The translations under genes and the position numbers were made by a program. The notes beneath the pieces were generated by a model. It was not told the origin of the DNA. It did not search any database and was given only the letters and a program-made list of their open reading frames with translations. 64,000 bases of DNA, taken from assembly GCA_029204225.1 (NCBI GenBank), contig CM055109.1:45818966-45882965 (forward strand). The letters are read 5' to 3'. Below are positions 11,879 through 26,439 of the stretch, piece by piece (within the stretch, counting starts at the first letter, position 1; each line of letters starts with the position of its first letter). The DNA is from Diphasiastrum complanatum (taxonomy: Eukaryota > Streptophyta > Lycopodiopsida > Lycopodiales > Lycopodiaceae).

Positions 11879-14800
11879 AAACCAACATGAATGAAAGCAT
11901 CAAATAAATTACGAAGGCCTACCCAAAAGTGATATCATGTCATATCAGCACCGATGTCACATGTAGATCTACTACTACACCATTGGTCTCCAAATCAAAT
12001 GCTTGATCATGGCATGCAACATAAATACCCTCATGTCCAAATGATGTCGTCATACATCATCTAATATCTACTATCATGATCCAATGAGCACTCACAGCCT
12101 CATCTCTAATGTATCCTCTATAAAGCACTCTCACCAAGCTACTTTGCTTTGACATCTTGCCTTGCAAATCTAGGATGTTGATTTCCCATCCATTCTTCAT
12201 GCACCAAGCACAATAGTCTATAAGGACCTAATGAATGAATGTATACAAACCTCATCAAAAGCTACACCTGCATATCTCCCCAGTCTCCCATGGATACTGA
12301 TGTTTGTTTGTCAATTTTGCATCCATGTAGATTCAACTTTCCCATGCCTGACATTGCCAACTATGATTTGACCAATGTCTAGGTTTCACAACAAGAAACT
12401 TGTCTCACCAACATAGCCATCATGCAATCCAAACCAAAGCAAATTCACATAACATCCAATATTGTCATGATCAACGCAATTCCCAGCATTATGGACTAGG
12501 CCATAGCATATTAGGTAGAATAGCTCCATCTAAATCTTGTACCCTGTAGTATGTGATCCGCACCAAGTATTCATTACCCACTCATATCACCCCAGGTAGT
12601 GCAACTAGACTCCTGGACCAACTGGATCTAAGCAACAACTACATTTTGTTGATCAAAGAATTTTGGATAAAAGTATGTGTGTGATGCCAAACTGGAGATC
12701 AACAACCATGTATATGACCATGCACCTCACATGAATACTCACCAAAACATCAACTGCCACTATTTGAGTAACCATCTCCATCCTTGTTGGCTCACAACAA
12801 CTAGGATGCCATGTAGTCCATGCCATCAAGATATGTATCATCTCTCATGATAAGATCCATATCACCTACATCCATGTAGGCCCAATGCATCCAAATGTCA
12901 TCACCAAAATATAAAATGCCAACAATGTTGGAGGGTTTGCGGATATCGAGGCAATACTAATCCTAGTTAATCAGTGAGAGGGATTTGGCACCCTGTGTGT
13001 GTAAGTCCAACTCGATGATCACATAGTTATTTGATTAGTTAGAAGTCAGTAAAAGAACTTTAGGCCTTTTTGAGGGACTTTTGATGTCGCAGGGCCTAAA
13101 AGTTAAGTTAGTAAATAAAATAGGACCACCAAAATTCAAATAGGGTTAAATTGGGAGAGATCCATCTTTCAAATGGATAAAGTAAAAACTATTCTAGAAT
13201 CCAACTCAAGGTTCTATATGTTGTAGTAACAAAAAGAAATTTTTTTCTCACAAGGTCCTTGATATTGTGACATGACTACATAACTGTGTGCACATCTAAA
13301 TAAATCAATGTTCAAGTGAAGTTAAGAGCCTTGTAGCTTGGTTTCCAATATATCACTAACTATGTAATTTCCCATAAGTTTCTAAGTATACTATGAACCA
13401 TTTATCTTTGAGAGGCTATGAAGTCCCCTTGCAATCCACACGGACTTAACCTAGAATACTTATACTTAGAAATGCAATCTTTTAATGCTTCTATTTGGAG
13501 ACTATCTTTATGGTAAATATTACTCATCTTCTACCAGGTACTTCTTCTTTTCCATGATCTTAGTCATTGTGAATGCATCATAAGAAATGTCTACTACCCT
13601 CCCACCTAGGTCAATTGTCTGCTCCATTTTTCCTATATGTGCGGGTGATCTCAATGAGATAACATTCACGTAATTCCTTTATAGGTTTGATTGGGAAGAA
13701 GAATTATCTACCCAAATCAACCCTCTTATGAGTTTATGTGTTTGAATGAAACTTTCCATGAAGCTTGACATTTCTTTCATATTCATAATGAGGGCCATTC
13801 ATTTTGGCTTTATTCTCACTCACTGTTGCCTTCTCCTCCTCTAACATGGTATATTGTACAATTAACTCATGCGAAATGTTTTTGATAACTTTTTAATGTC
13901 GATCTTCTCTACAAAAAAGGGAAAAGACAAAAAGACACGGAGATTGAAAAAATCCATTGAAGTACATTTCATGGAGAGTGTAAAGTTGAAAACCAAAAGA
14001 CATGGAGAGTGAAGAAATCCTTTAAAGTACTCTTCATCCACACTCTTTCTTGGTTGGATGAGGGAGTGATATTTCATACAAGGGACCTTGTGATGCCAAT
14101 AGATTATAAAGCCCCTAGAAAATGAGTATTATGGAACATCATGTTTTCATACGCACTAGACATAAAACATGATCGATCAACAGTCCACCTTGTGTGTCGA
14201 CTGTAATTGAGTCATAAACAAAAATGATACAAGACAACAACATCATCGAGTTTTTTGAGGAAATCATTCTAGTTGGGATATAAACCATATGAATTATGTC
14301 TATGCGATTGGGCATAAGATTGCATCATGGATATGAATTTATTACATAAGAGCATATCCACTAGCCAACTACAATTCTAGAAATCTAAATATATAGTAAG
14401 TTGAACATCAAAGTTGGAAGAGCGATTGCCTTCGCAATCTTGGCTAGAGTGTTGTATAAAAAGCAAAGGACCTAAAATGCATTAGTGCAATTTTATAAAT
14501 TCCAAATATCTCTCATTGCTATAAATTTATTTTGTAATTCTATGTTACAAACATATATATTATCTTTGTAGATAATAATCAAATTATCATGCAACTATTT
14601 TTTTTGAAAGGTGGGCATTAAAATGGAGAATCTTTTTTAAAAAAATGCCATAATACAACTATGTATCTTTCAAGATAATCGATTCATATAGCAACAAGCA
14701 CTAACTTTGATACAATATCTTGCAAGAATCTCAGTTTTTCTTATTTGAACATTAAAATATCAATGATAAAAGAAATCATCAATGGGGATCCACATTCACC

Positions 14801-16457
14801 AAATTACGCATGAATACGTATTTCAAATGTTGTTTATCGATAAGCAGGCTCATTGAAATTAAAACATTCATTCTGTGCACTTGAATGAATAGTATTTATG
14901 GAACATCCACACATATTGTATGGTTCACAAAAATGATTTTGTTCTTCATTATATTGAAAAAAAATTAATCAAAGAGATATAAATTATTTTGCATTCAAAA
15001 TTGCATGGAACATCTTTTATATGGAAGTTCCAAATGTATAACATCTATTTGGTGCTAGCCTTTCAAACTAAAAGACATTGAAAAGCTTATTGATTTTCAA
15101 ATTGTATTCAAAGGCAAGTTCATGATTTGCACTTATTGATATTACGCTACAATTGGTCAATCTTTCATGTATATCACAATATAAGAACAACAAGGTGAGA
15201 AAACTGATTTCCCCACAAAATTATAAACACATTTCCAATCTATTTGTTATTATAGAATTTTGGTTCACTCACATACTTTCTTGTGCTTTTTGCTACTATT
15301 CATGTTGTGTTGTTTAAGTATCAAATCCTCTTGGTTTGGATCATGATTCTCCATAGGCTAGTGCATGCACTTTCATTTTATGATCTCTTGCACTTTCTAG
15401 TTTATGATTTAAACAAATGAGCTTGTTGTTTTTTTGTTGGATGAAATTATCTTCTTAGACTTGTGTTTTAAATTCTTTTTTGAGGTGATTAAGTAATTTT
15501 CATAAGTAAATAAAATTTTTGGAGAGTGAATTTGGGGGAAGTTTTATGGTTTAACCTTATAACATGTGATCCTTGTTGATTTTTTATTGCTTAGATTTCT
15601 TGCTATTCCTAATACTTTAAACACGGGCCATGTTGATTTGCCATAGCTTCTTGGGGTGTGTTTCATGACAAATACTAGTGTGGTTAGTTAGCTTTGACAC
15701 TTTGTGACACTCGCGTCACGCTCGACAACTCCACTAGTGAATCAACCACATCGGTAGCACATTCAGACCGGGAAAATGTACCATCACATAACACTTCTAA
15801 TGCCACATACTTGTACCATACTTGCATCAAATGCTCACCATGCTTGTGATTTGGCTAGTGCACTAGTTAGTAATCTCCACACATATGAGTGGTTCCTATA
15901 CTCTTGATCCATATTTGTAACAATGGCACTTGCTTGATTCTCACCACAAATGTAGGTTAGGTACTAGCATTCACCTTCTCAGTGGACTCTCACATGCACT
16001 CTAATTAGTTTGAATACTAATACTACGCATCTTTATTGAGTTTCATCAACATTAGTTCCTTAATAGTAAACCTTGAAAAATCTTTCACATTGTTGTTCCA
16101 ACGATTAGTCTGGTTTACTATCAACCACCATCATTGACTAGGCATGATCATAGACTTGTAGCTCTTGGACACATCTTCGGTGCACTCTGTTGCTTCCACA
16201 TTCTTATAATTTTTTTTTTAAGGAATAAGTGGAGAGATGTGGTTGTAAATACCACACACAATTAAACTAGAAATAAACTCATGGTTGGCCTTTTGTTAAT
16301 GTAAGTCAAAACCACAAGCATTATGATACTAATAATCTTAACAACAAAAAATAGGTGTTATGTGCCTAGGAGATTCCGCACCATAGATGTTGAAAGTTGT
16401 GTAGATAATAACCTACACCAAAAATCTATGTATGAGCTGTTAGGATTTTATTAGCTT

Positions 16458-16459
<2 letters not shown>
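11879..16459. other. AT-rich interval, nothing recognised
   Basis: No gene or transposon domain is visible in 4.6 kb on either strand. A weak local duplication of AAGACAYGGAGA.TGAA occurs near 13,930-14,010. Confidence 0.4.

Positions 16460-16552
<93 letters not shown>
16460..16552. repeat. (CA)n microsatellite
   Basis: A pure CA tract of 93 bases. Confidence 0.97.
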
Positions 16553-16553
<1 letters not shown>

Positions 16554-17503
16554 CTAATTAAGAAATGCTCTCATGATTTACTTGCTTGTTTCGGTCACTA
16601 TGATCACAATGAACGAACTATCTTTAGTTCTTTTGATCAGACTTTGTACAACACTCCAAATGTTAACAATGAAAAAATTTGTGTGAATAGTCTTCTAATC
16701 CCCTCAATATGGTTGTTGCTACTAATGGGTATGAAGAGTTGAAGTGCCATGAAATGATCATGAATTTACTACTTATTGATACTTAACTTTCATTAACGAG
16801 GTTTCCTTTGAAGTGTACCACTTTTTGTTTACACCTTTGGCTACACTTCGACTATTTCTGATATAAATGGTGTGATGAATTTAGTTATATGACTTGGACT
16901 AGACCTGTTTCTTAAATTCTATATATACCTATTTGTGGACGGTAATGCCCTGACAATTTGAAATCGACAATTTTTCTAAGTTGTTACTTAGAAAAAAAGT
17001 GATGGTATTACAATAAGCATTTTGAAAAGGGTAATGGTAGATAGTTTTGAACTCTACTATAAAACTAGTCTGGCTGTAATTGTCTACTTTAGTCATACTT
17101 TTATAATTGTTGACTTTCAAGCACTCTGATTATACACTGTTAACCTTATAATTTTGTAACTTTGAGTAAAGCTGAAACAATGTCCGACTTTTAACTCATG
17201 ATATGGACAAAATCAAAGTCACCTAACTTGGCAATGACTACTTATTGTGACATGGATAACAACTGAGAGTATGTGTAGACACCTATAGTTCCCACAATAA
17301 TGACCCTGTTCTAACACGATTGTTGTTGTGGATGGATGCAGGTGAGCATATTCTCCTCAACTCGAAGCTTTTGTTGGTTGTTAGGTTTGGTCAATATCAT
17401 ATGTTTGACTGTGATGACTCTATACGAATTTGATTTACTTTAATATTCGTATGTTTGGTATTGTGGTGATAATGTGTAGTTTTTTTTAGATTTGTTAGGT
17501 TCA
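16553..17503. other. AT-rich interval, nothing recognised
   Basis: No supported gene or element is seen between the two microsatellites. Confidence 0.4.
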
Positions 17504-18284
<781 letters not shown>

Positions 18285-18289
18285 CTACT

Positions 18290-18658
<369 letters not shown>

Positions 18659-18669
18659 CCCTCCCTCAA
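18659..18669 (-). other. Polypurine tract of the copia element
   Basis: The minus strand reads TTGAGGGAGGG immediately before the 3' LTR, the usual position for the plus-strand primer of reverse transcription. A second copy sits at about 19,496 inside the tandem duplication. Confidence 0.75.
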
Positions 18670-19075
18670 TGATAGCTTTGTTAGAGGTGTTACTTCATGC
18701 TTTAACAAGTACATCACAATGAAAGTACAATAAATTTTCTAACTCTAATGATGTGGCATTCATGCTAGCAATAGGTGCAATCTATGATGTCATCAAATGG
18801 TTGATGTGTGGAACACAATTCCAACACCCTCCCTTGAGCCAAACATCCACTGGAATCTGCAAAACAAATTGCTCACTGCATCATGTCCAAGGGCTATGCC
18901 AAGGATAATATCCTTCCCTGAAACTGCAAATGCATCCACAAACTGCCTCATATGGAAGATATCACCTTACTTCTACATCCAAGGAACCATCTTCTAGGGC
19001 ACTGATTCCAAGTTTAGCAATCCTACAACAACTTTTTGAATCCCATAGAAGATAAAGTACATGCGCACAAACTTA

Positions 19076-19390
19076 TTACCAAGCATCAGCTTCATCATAA
19101 GACTTATCAGCTACAACTGTTAGATTTATTTCCTCTTTTTCTTTATCACTTTCAATGGACTTTGTTGACTTAAGATCCGCTTTTATCTTTAAACATTGAT
19201 TCTTGTAATGTCCCATCTTTCCACAATAAAAGCACTTAACGTTCTTTTTACTATTAGGACTGCCTTCATCACTTTTGGATTTACTAGTCTGATTAGCTTT
19301 CCACTTAGTAAATAAAGTGACTTCATCTAACGATATTGTAACAACAGAATGTTGCATTCTACATTCTTCTTCAAGTAATGAAGCTATCAA
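19076..19390 (-). pseudogene. Duplicated gag 3' fragment (zinc knuckle)
   Basis: This is the first copy of the gag C-terminus created by the 830-bp duplication. It contains the CX2CX4HX4C zinc knuckle (CFYCGKMGHYKNQC) and ends at the same DAW-stop as the full gag. Upstream (rightwards) its frame runs out of LTR sequence, so it has no normal start. It is a by-product and not a gene in its own right. Confidence 0.85.
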
Positions 19391-19913
19391 ACTTGACTTT
19401 AGGCACATTGGGCCTTTACCAAATTTATTAGTACATTTCAAGTATGTCTATAAATAACCAACAAAGTGGCATTGCCAATGAATAGTATTTCTAACACCCT
19501 CCCTCAATGACAGCTTTGTTAGAAGTGTTACTTCATGCGTTAACAAGTACATCACAATGAAAGTACAATAAATTTCCTAACTCTAATGATGTGGCATTCA
19601 TGCTAGCAATAGGTGCAATGTATGATGTCATCAAATGGTTGATGTGTGGAACACAATTCCAACACCCTCCCTTGAGCCAAACATCCACTGGAATCTGGAA
19701 AACAAATTGCTCATTGCATCATGTCCAAGAGCTATGCCAAGGATAATATCCTTCCCTGAAACTGCAAATGCGTCCACAAATTGCCTCATATGGAAGATAT
19801 CACCTTACTTCTGCATCAAAGGAACCATCTTCTAGGGCATTGATTCCAAGTTTAACAATCCTACAACAACTTTCTGAATCCCATAGAAGATAAAGTACAT
19901 GTGCCCAAATTTA

Positions 19914-20738
19914 TTACCAAGCATCAACTTCGTCATAAAACTTATTAGCTACAACTGTTAGATTTATTTCCTCTTTTTCTTTATCACTTTCAGTGGACTT
20001 TGTTGACTTAAGATCCGCTTTTATCTTTAAACATTGATTCTTGTAATGTCCCATCTTTCCACAATAAAAGCACTTAACGTTCTTTTTACTATTAGAATTG
20101 CCTTCATCACTTTTAGATTTAGTAGTCTGATTAGCTTTCCACTTAGTAAATACTTCATCTAAAGATATTGTAACAACAGAATGTTGCATTCTACATTCTT
20201 CTTCAAGTAATGAAGCTATCATCATCTCTAGTGGTTGATTAGGCAAGTTTCCAAGTGTAAAAATGACATTACTATACTCAGCCGACATGCTATTCAATAG
20301 CACGACCATAACATCATCTTCGGGAATATTAGAACCAATTCCAACAAGTTGATTCATTATTGACTTCATACAATTTGCTTGATCATTTAAGCTCATTCCA
20401 CTTTCTAGCTTTACTGCGAAAAAATGCTGCTTCAGAAGAATTTTATCATTTTTAGAATGTGCTCCAAATATAGCTTCCAATGATTGCCATATTTCACGAG
20501 TAGTCTTAGATAGGTCCAAATGATGAATTTGAGAATCAACCAATCCAAGACCAATGTAAGTAGTAGCTCTCTTATCACGCAAATCAAAACTAGAAGAATC
20601 ATCGAAATCTTCTCGTTTAACTTTGGAACCGTCAACAAGATCCCACAGATTTTTCTCAGTCAATAATAATCTCATCTTGACTTGCCATGTATGAAAGTTC
20701 TTACTGTCAAATTTATCAAATAAATATCTTTGATCCAT
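19914..20738 (-). CDS. gag: Ty1/copia Gag polyprotein, gag only
   Basis: Gag forms the virus-like particle in which copia elements are reverse transcribed. The frame is open from 20,774. I take the ATG at 20,738 (MDQRYLFDKFDSKNFHTW), since copia Gag normally starts a few residues before the conserved F-x-F/W-x-x-W block. The copia-type Gag (UBN2-like) domain fills roughly residues 5-185, with the LxxLLxSLPxxY-like region diverged to VVLLNSMSAEYSNV. A CCHC zinc knuckle lies near residues 223-236. The protein ends DAW followed by two stop codons, exactly where protease (W-x-L-D-S-G) would begin, so pol has been lost. It is about 274 residues, uninterrupted, and could be expressed. Its neighbours are its own LTRs only. 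Confidence 0.85.
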   Translation of the reverse strand: MDQRYLFDKFDSKNFHTWQVKMRLLLTEKNLWDLVDGSKVKREDFDDSSSFDLRDKRATTYIGLGLVDSQIHHLDLSKTTREIWQSLEAIFGAHSKNDKILLKQHFFAVKLESGMSLNDQANCMKSIMNQLVGIGSNIPEDDVMVVLLNSMSAEYSNVIFTLGNLPNQPLEMMIASLLEEECRMQHSVVTISLDEVFTKWKANQTTKSKSDEGNSNSKKNVKCFYCGKMGHYKNQCLKIKADLKSTKSTESDKEKEEINLTVVANKFYDEVDAW

Positions 20739-20824
20739 TATAGCCAACTTGAATGACGTAAATGAACTGATCAATTCAATTTCAGAAATTTTTGCAATTT
20801 TTTTACTTAGCTAACCAATGGTAA

Positions 20825-21460
20825 GTGCACATAGCCAAGGAAGAGGGTATTGAAGAAACGAAACATTTCTATTACCAAAGCTTTTGTGTACATGGGGATG
20901 ATGAGTTCAAACGAAAGATTTTGGTTGAATGTCATGACATACCATGTGCAGGACATCCCGATATACACAGGACTCTGGACTTGGTTAAGAGGGAATTTAC
21001 TGGCCAAAGCTCAAGCCATATGTCGAGTCATATATTGTTAAATGCAAGCCCTGTCAACTAGCAAAGGCTGAACACCATAAGGTTGGTGGTTTGTTGCATC
21101 CATTAGATATCCCAAATAAGAAATGGAAAACATATCTATGAATTTTGTAGTTGGACTTCCAAAGACCCAACGACAAAATGATTCTATCTGGGTTGTAGTG
21201 GATCAGTTAACTAAGTTAGCTGCATTCATACTAGTCAAGTCAACTATAAAGACTTCTGATTTAGCCCAGATCTTTGTTGAAACATTATTTTGGTTGTATG
21301 GTCTGCCAAGTGACATTGTTAGTGATAGAGATCCTAAGTTCACAGGTCACTTTTGGTCAGCAATATTCCATAAACTAGAAACTTCTTTGAGTTTAAGTTC
21401 TTCTGATCAGAATCAGACAAAGAAAGATTCGCAAGCCAACCTACTGCTACAATACTTGTA
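20825..21460 (+). pseudogene. Ty3/gypsy integrase fragment, opposite strand
   Basis: In pieces of different frames one can read the integrase zinc domain (VECHDIPCAGHPDIHRTLDL, then a CKPCQLAKAEHHK-like block) and the catalytic core (SMNFVVGLPKTQ..., VVVDQLTKLA, GLPSDIVSDRDPKFTGHFW). The first catalytic aspartate has become Asn (SMDF to SMNF), and there are frameshifts near 21,000-21,120. After residue SSSDQ the similarity stops. It is a dead fragment lying inside the copia element's leader, in the other orientation, so it arrived by insertion or rearrangement. Confidence 0.85.
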
Positions 21461-22490
21461 AACCGAAATGGTTTCGGACCTAGCAAAGCAAACAAGGGAA
21501 AGAGCAAGCGAAAACGTTCGCGAACCTGATGAAAAGACACGAAGCAAAATTGTTCGCGAACATCCTGACGAAAAGCCACGAACGCGAAAAGTTTGCGAAA
21601 GAAAATTTTTCGTGATATAGGAGGAGAAAGTCAGATGACACGAAAGTCAAATGGCTCGAAGTGAAACAAAAATCTTCGCGACACTTTTTGACTTCACGCT
21701 CCAAAGGGTTAGGAAGATCATGCAAGTACCATGAAGTACAAAAACCCTGATCTGAAATGATGACGTCAGCGGAAGAGCGTTAGGATGTGCCTAACCCACC
21801 TCTCTTGTAATCCATGATTAGTCATAGATTGTTTAGTCTATCTAATATGATGTGCTACTCTGAATGTATGCAATTACTAGATGTATAAGATGCATATAGT
21901 AGCAGATAGAAAATATACAGAATACAAAAAAGAAGTCCGCCTGTGAGCAAGACAATTTTGTAAGCATGATCCATAGAGATCCAAGAAGTCTGCTAGAAAG
22001 CAAGACGCTACTCATGAGAGAACGCTATTGTCTCTCATGCCAATGCACTGTGTGGGTCTGTCATATAGCGCTCGAAATCAATAGATGATACTGTCGCTAT
22101 TACGCACATATCACTCTCAATCTGTCTGATCTTGAGTGAATTATTGTCTGCTATTGCTTGTGTATCTCATTCACTTGTTTTTATCAATTCTGCACACTGG
22201 TTCAGTTTTGTTGAATGTTGTATTAATCTATAACGTAAATAAGCAATGTCTGTCTACTTTCTGGAGGATTGTAGGAATGATATAACAGACAGTGACCAGC
22301 AATCATATATGAAATCCATCCAAATTCATTTCGTTTGCGATTAATTCGATTTCGCTTCAACAATGTCAATATAAGAGCTTGTTCAAGTTGCACTTCACTT
22401 GATTTCGTTTCATTTCGTTTCATTTTGTTACAGAGCCTGATTGATATTTGCAATTTCCTTGATCATCATTTTTCGCATCAGGCATAATAC
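21461..22490 (+). other. Probable remnant of the Ty3 element's 3' end/LTR
   Basis: There are no coding motifs. The stretch follows the integrase fragment, contains repeated CGAAAA/TTCGCGAA-like words (21,510-21,690), and ends in sequence resembling an LTR tail. I could not find a second copy in the window to prove an LTR. Confidence 0.35.
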
Positions 22491-23707
22491 GTCACCTCGA
22501 CTAGGCTTATGACTTGGTTAGTTCGTAAAACCAATTTGACTCCTTGAAAAACATCCACTTCAATCTATATATATTCTGTACTTAGCATGACAATCAAGTA
22601 CTAACATTTGTTTCAGCTTTTCACAAGTTTTCCATTGACATTTTTCTAAAAAAGTCTATGCTGTCCCTAATGAAAAATGGAGGTCTTCGCACCAAAAACT
22701 TAATAAATTTTTCTACTGAAGTCCAAATCAGAAGATTTTTAGTGCAAAACGGAGGTGAGTCAGTGTACAATAGTTCTGTATGGCTTTTATTCCGACTGAA
22801 ATGGATTTTCCACATGAAAATAATACTCTGTTTTAAGGTTATACCCCAATTTCACACAATGGGTCTGTCTTAAAACTGTAAGACAACCCTTAGGGACACA
22901 ACCTTTAGATTTTTAGAAAATGCCATTAAATATTCAAGTAACCAAAACAAACCATTACCTTCAGCCAACTGGCCTCTTCACGCGGCCTCATACTCATTTT
23001 TGTTAGAGGATCAGACAAGGCTGATCATCATCTCCCTCGCTGGATCGCTACAACATCGGCCTGCTGCACACATGTTCTGGATTAGTGAGGGAGCCCACAC
23101 ACTTATGAGGCTGCTTGGTTGTTTCCAGAGCATCATCATGCATTCAAATGCACGACCCCACAACAAGCATGGCTGTCTTTGCAGAGTATGTTGTATGCTC
23201 TCACGGTCTCGGAAGTTGAAAAGATCTGTGCAACAGAACTTGTGGCGTCCAAAAATACTCCAAGCTTAGGCCTTGCTTGAAGCACACGGCTCCTCCACCC
23301 TTTTGCACAACACCAACATGAAATGAACATCACAAAGAAGCTATCACGGAGTTTGTCTCTCCCATTGCATATTTTCTTGCACCAACGGGCCTGTCATTTA
23401 GTACTGTCACTGATCCACGGACTCTACAAGCCCTCACAAATTCAGGAATAGCAATTAAAGAAGGGTGCAAACAAACAACAAGCATTCAAATGATTATCTC
23501 TCTCTTTATTCATTTTCATTCTGCACAAAAGCAGAAACCTTCTATTTTCTACAAACGAAAAACATAACTCAGAGAATGCATCTTTGTTTTTTTAACAAAA
23601 CTGAAAACTTTTTACATTCTGAAAATTTTCTCAGCAAACAAAATGCTATCAAATCTTCCTACGAAGGCAAATGCATGCTAGGATCATTCAGGAATTAGCC
23701 ATACCCT
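22491..23707 (-). other. Leader of the copia element, non-coding
   Basis: It lies between the primer binding site and the inserted Ty3 piece. I see no coding frame with family resemblance. Confidence 0.4.
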
Positions 23708-23719
23708 GCTCTGATACCA
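23708..23719 (-). other. Primer binding site of the copia element
   Basis: The minus strand reads TGGTATCAGAGC directly abutting the 5' LTR, complementary to initiator tRNA-Met. Confidence 0.85.
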
Positions 23720-24010
23720 TGTTTGAAATCAGAGCATGCACAGAAGCATTCACATAAGACAAGAGGGGAGAGAGAACACCATTGCTCTAATACTTTAAGC
23801 TTGCACACTGCAATGAGAGTGAGTACGTGTGAGAGAGAGAGGTTACACCCCTTTATAAAAGACCTCAGCCCCTTTCACATTGGGAGGGGCCCAAAATATA
23901 TCAAACTTGACTTTAGGCACATTGGGCCTTTACCACATTTATTAATACATTTCAAGTATGTCTATAAATAACCAACAAAGTGGCATTGCTCATGAATAAT
24001 AATTCTAACA
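23720..24010 (-). repeat. 5' LTR of the copia element
   Basis: A 291-bp unit from TGTTTGAAATC to TTCTAACA on the plus strand, near-identical to the 3' LTR apart from the shorter GA tract. It is followed by TTACT, the right half of the probable target duplication. Confidence 0.9.
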
Positions 24011-24130
24011 TTACTAACATAAAAAATACAAGGTTCCGAATATATAACTTTGTAGCAAATATCGACGAGTATTGGGTAGGTATTACACACATGGTATTAG
24101 CCGTTGTGTCTTTTTTTCATATCCACCAGA

Positions 24131-24344
24131 TATCAATATTAAGTGGTTATTGAAAATTCCAGGTTCCAGTTATCAATATTCAAATACCCATACCCTTACT
24201 CGTCGGTTTGGAACCTTTTCGGTCCATGCCCGCTGGATATCAATATTAAGTGGTTATTGAAAATTGCAAGTTCCAGGTATCAATATTCAAATATCCATAC
24301 CCTTACCCATCGGTTTGGAACCTTTTTGGTCCATGCCTGCCCAA
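24131..24344. repeat. 107-bp tandem repeat, two copies
   Basis: The block starting TATCAATATTAAGTGGTTAT at 24,131 recurs at 24,238. Both copies run through GGTTTGGAACCTTTT..GGTCCATGCC. Identity is high, with a few substitutions. Confidence 0.88.
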
Positions 24345-25174
24345 CATTGGTAAATTCTTGCATTCTCACTCCATATTTGCACATGTCCCACTTATACCTT
24401 ATACTTGACCTACCCATTACTCACTCAAAAATACATTAAGCATACCATTTTATGTTGAGTGAGCATTGCGATCCCCTTGACCTACAATGGAGCATCACTA
24501 GGATGTTCCTAAATCCCAGAGCGCCCATCATGGCCGATCTCCCATATTTTATTTCCAATCACATCACCAAAACTCTTATATTTTGTCACCCTCCACAACA
24601 AACACAAATTATTTTTGTGTCCATCACTACTCATGCAAAATTACCTCGATCGTAAGACTATCATATAGAACATTTTGCAAAGGCAACTAGTTTTATGTTT
24701 CACTCAATTACAATTTTATTCTAACCACTACATAAAATCCTTCCTCCATCTATTTTTATTTTTGATGCAAATTGTTTCTCAAACATTCAAAGCTTGAATG
24801 TACTTAGTTAGGGAAAAGGGTTACCAAAACATGCCATGCAAGGAAATATGGACCTACTTAAAAGCTCGTGCGGCACAACTATATATTCACTATACAATCA
24901 AATAATGAAATTGGAAGAGTTTTATATGTTGAGTTGCTAGTTGCACCAAATATGTATAATTGAGTCCTCCTTCAAGTAGTGAGCTGGTTACTACTTTATG
25001 CTATGAATAGGTTAGGGGTACAACTGCTTGAGGCCATGAGTTGAATTGCAATCACTTGAGTAGATGAGGACATAAAGCAACACCAAAACATGTATATTCT
25101 ACAACATTATCATTTGGAAAATTATAATAAGAATATGGGTACAAAATCATGAAAATGGACAAGGGGAGGTAAAG

Positions 25175-25177
<3 letters not shown>

Positions 25178-25229
<52 letters not shown>
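25178..25229. repeat. (GA)n microsatellite
   Basis: A pure GA tract of about 52 bases. No LINE 3' end flanks it, unlike the GA tracts after 50,000. Confidence 0.95.
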
Positions 25230-25233
<4 letters not shown>

Positions 25234-26439
25234 CAACATAGCCTCTTATGTGATTGGGCAATATTTCGATTATTGATTTCATTTGTATTGTTAAACAACA
25301 TGAAAACATTATGTTTATAAGTGGCATTCCAAATGTGAAATATGTGATCAATTGGACATGCCCCAAGTAAATTTTTTTTTGTTTGGGCAAAGTCTTAAGT
25401 GGTTGGTTTTATCATTTATATGGTTATAGAGTTTGAGTACAATTGCGTAGACTTTGAGTTACTTGTATTGTATGGAAAAGTGGGCAAGACCACTCCAAAA
25501 CTATGTTAAGTGGTTGGCTCTATCACTATTTCCTAAAATTTTGACGAAGATTGTGTAGACTTTACATTACTTGTACTTGCTGAAGAAGTGGGCAAGACCA
25601 ATCCAAGGTAACACATGTGATTGTCTTTTTCTTTTTCCTTTTTTGATTCTACAAAATTGGTCCTTGTCATGATGATGCTTAGATTTGCATGTCAAATTTC
25701 TACTGGATTGGGGCAAAGTGGTTGAATGACAAAACCACCAAAGGGGTTGACTCTATCACATACATCCATAGACTTTGAGTGAAATCATGTGGACTTCGAA
25801 AGAGCGTTATTCCAATAGAAATTGGGGCAAGACCTCTACAAAGCAATACACATGACCATATGACCATTGACCATCTTTCTCTTCTATTGTTGAATTTTCC
25901 AAAGCTGAACATTGCCATAATGAGATTTAGATCTCCAGGTCAAACCCTTAACCTTGCCTTGCACTAGGTTCAACAAGGCTTTTAATGCCTGCTGCAACCA
26001 ATAGATGGAGATCCAAGGGTGGAGGTGAAGTCACACTCTCATTTCACCTCCATCCTTGGACATGCAGATCTAGGGGATAGCATTTTCCACACCACCACTA
26101 CACTCACCCACACCCATGTAAAGGGTGAAGAACATATCATACCATATTAGGAATGTGTTTGCTATACCCTTATATGAGTGTGAGCCCACCTGTGTCACAC
26201 CCTTGATACGCTGATCCTAGATCTAGGTGCATACGACATAAAATGCCTCTGTGTTTTTCAGACCGAGGCCCTAACCCTAAAAGCGGCCTCTGTCTAGACT
26301 AGGTAATGAGAAGCTAGTGGGTAGTTGGGGAAAGCATGGTTTCCATTTGGGTTTTGATGTTTCGAGGTTTAAGTTTTGTTAAATTTTGGTTTTGGGTTCG
26401 GTTCGGTTGGGTTTGGTTTGGCTTACCCACCACTCTTTG

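Noticed and set aside
18797-18997. 66-residue frame repeated at 19,635-19,835 (MVDVWNTIPTPSLEP)
   Set aside because: It appears twice only because of the 830-bp duplication. It lies antisense in the element's non-coding 3' region and matches nothing I know.
24131-24344. CRISPR-like repeat
   Set aside because: Only two long adjacent copies without spacers, in a plant nuclear setting. It is a simple tandem duplication.
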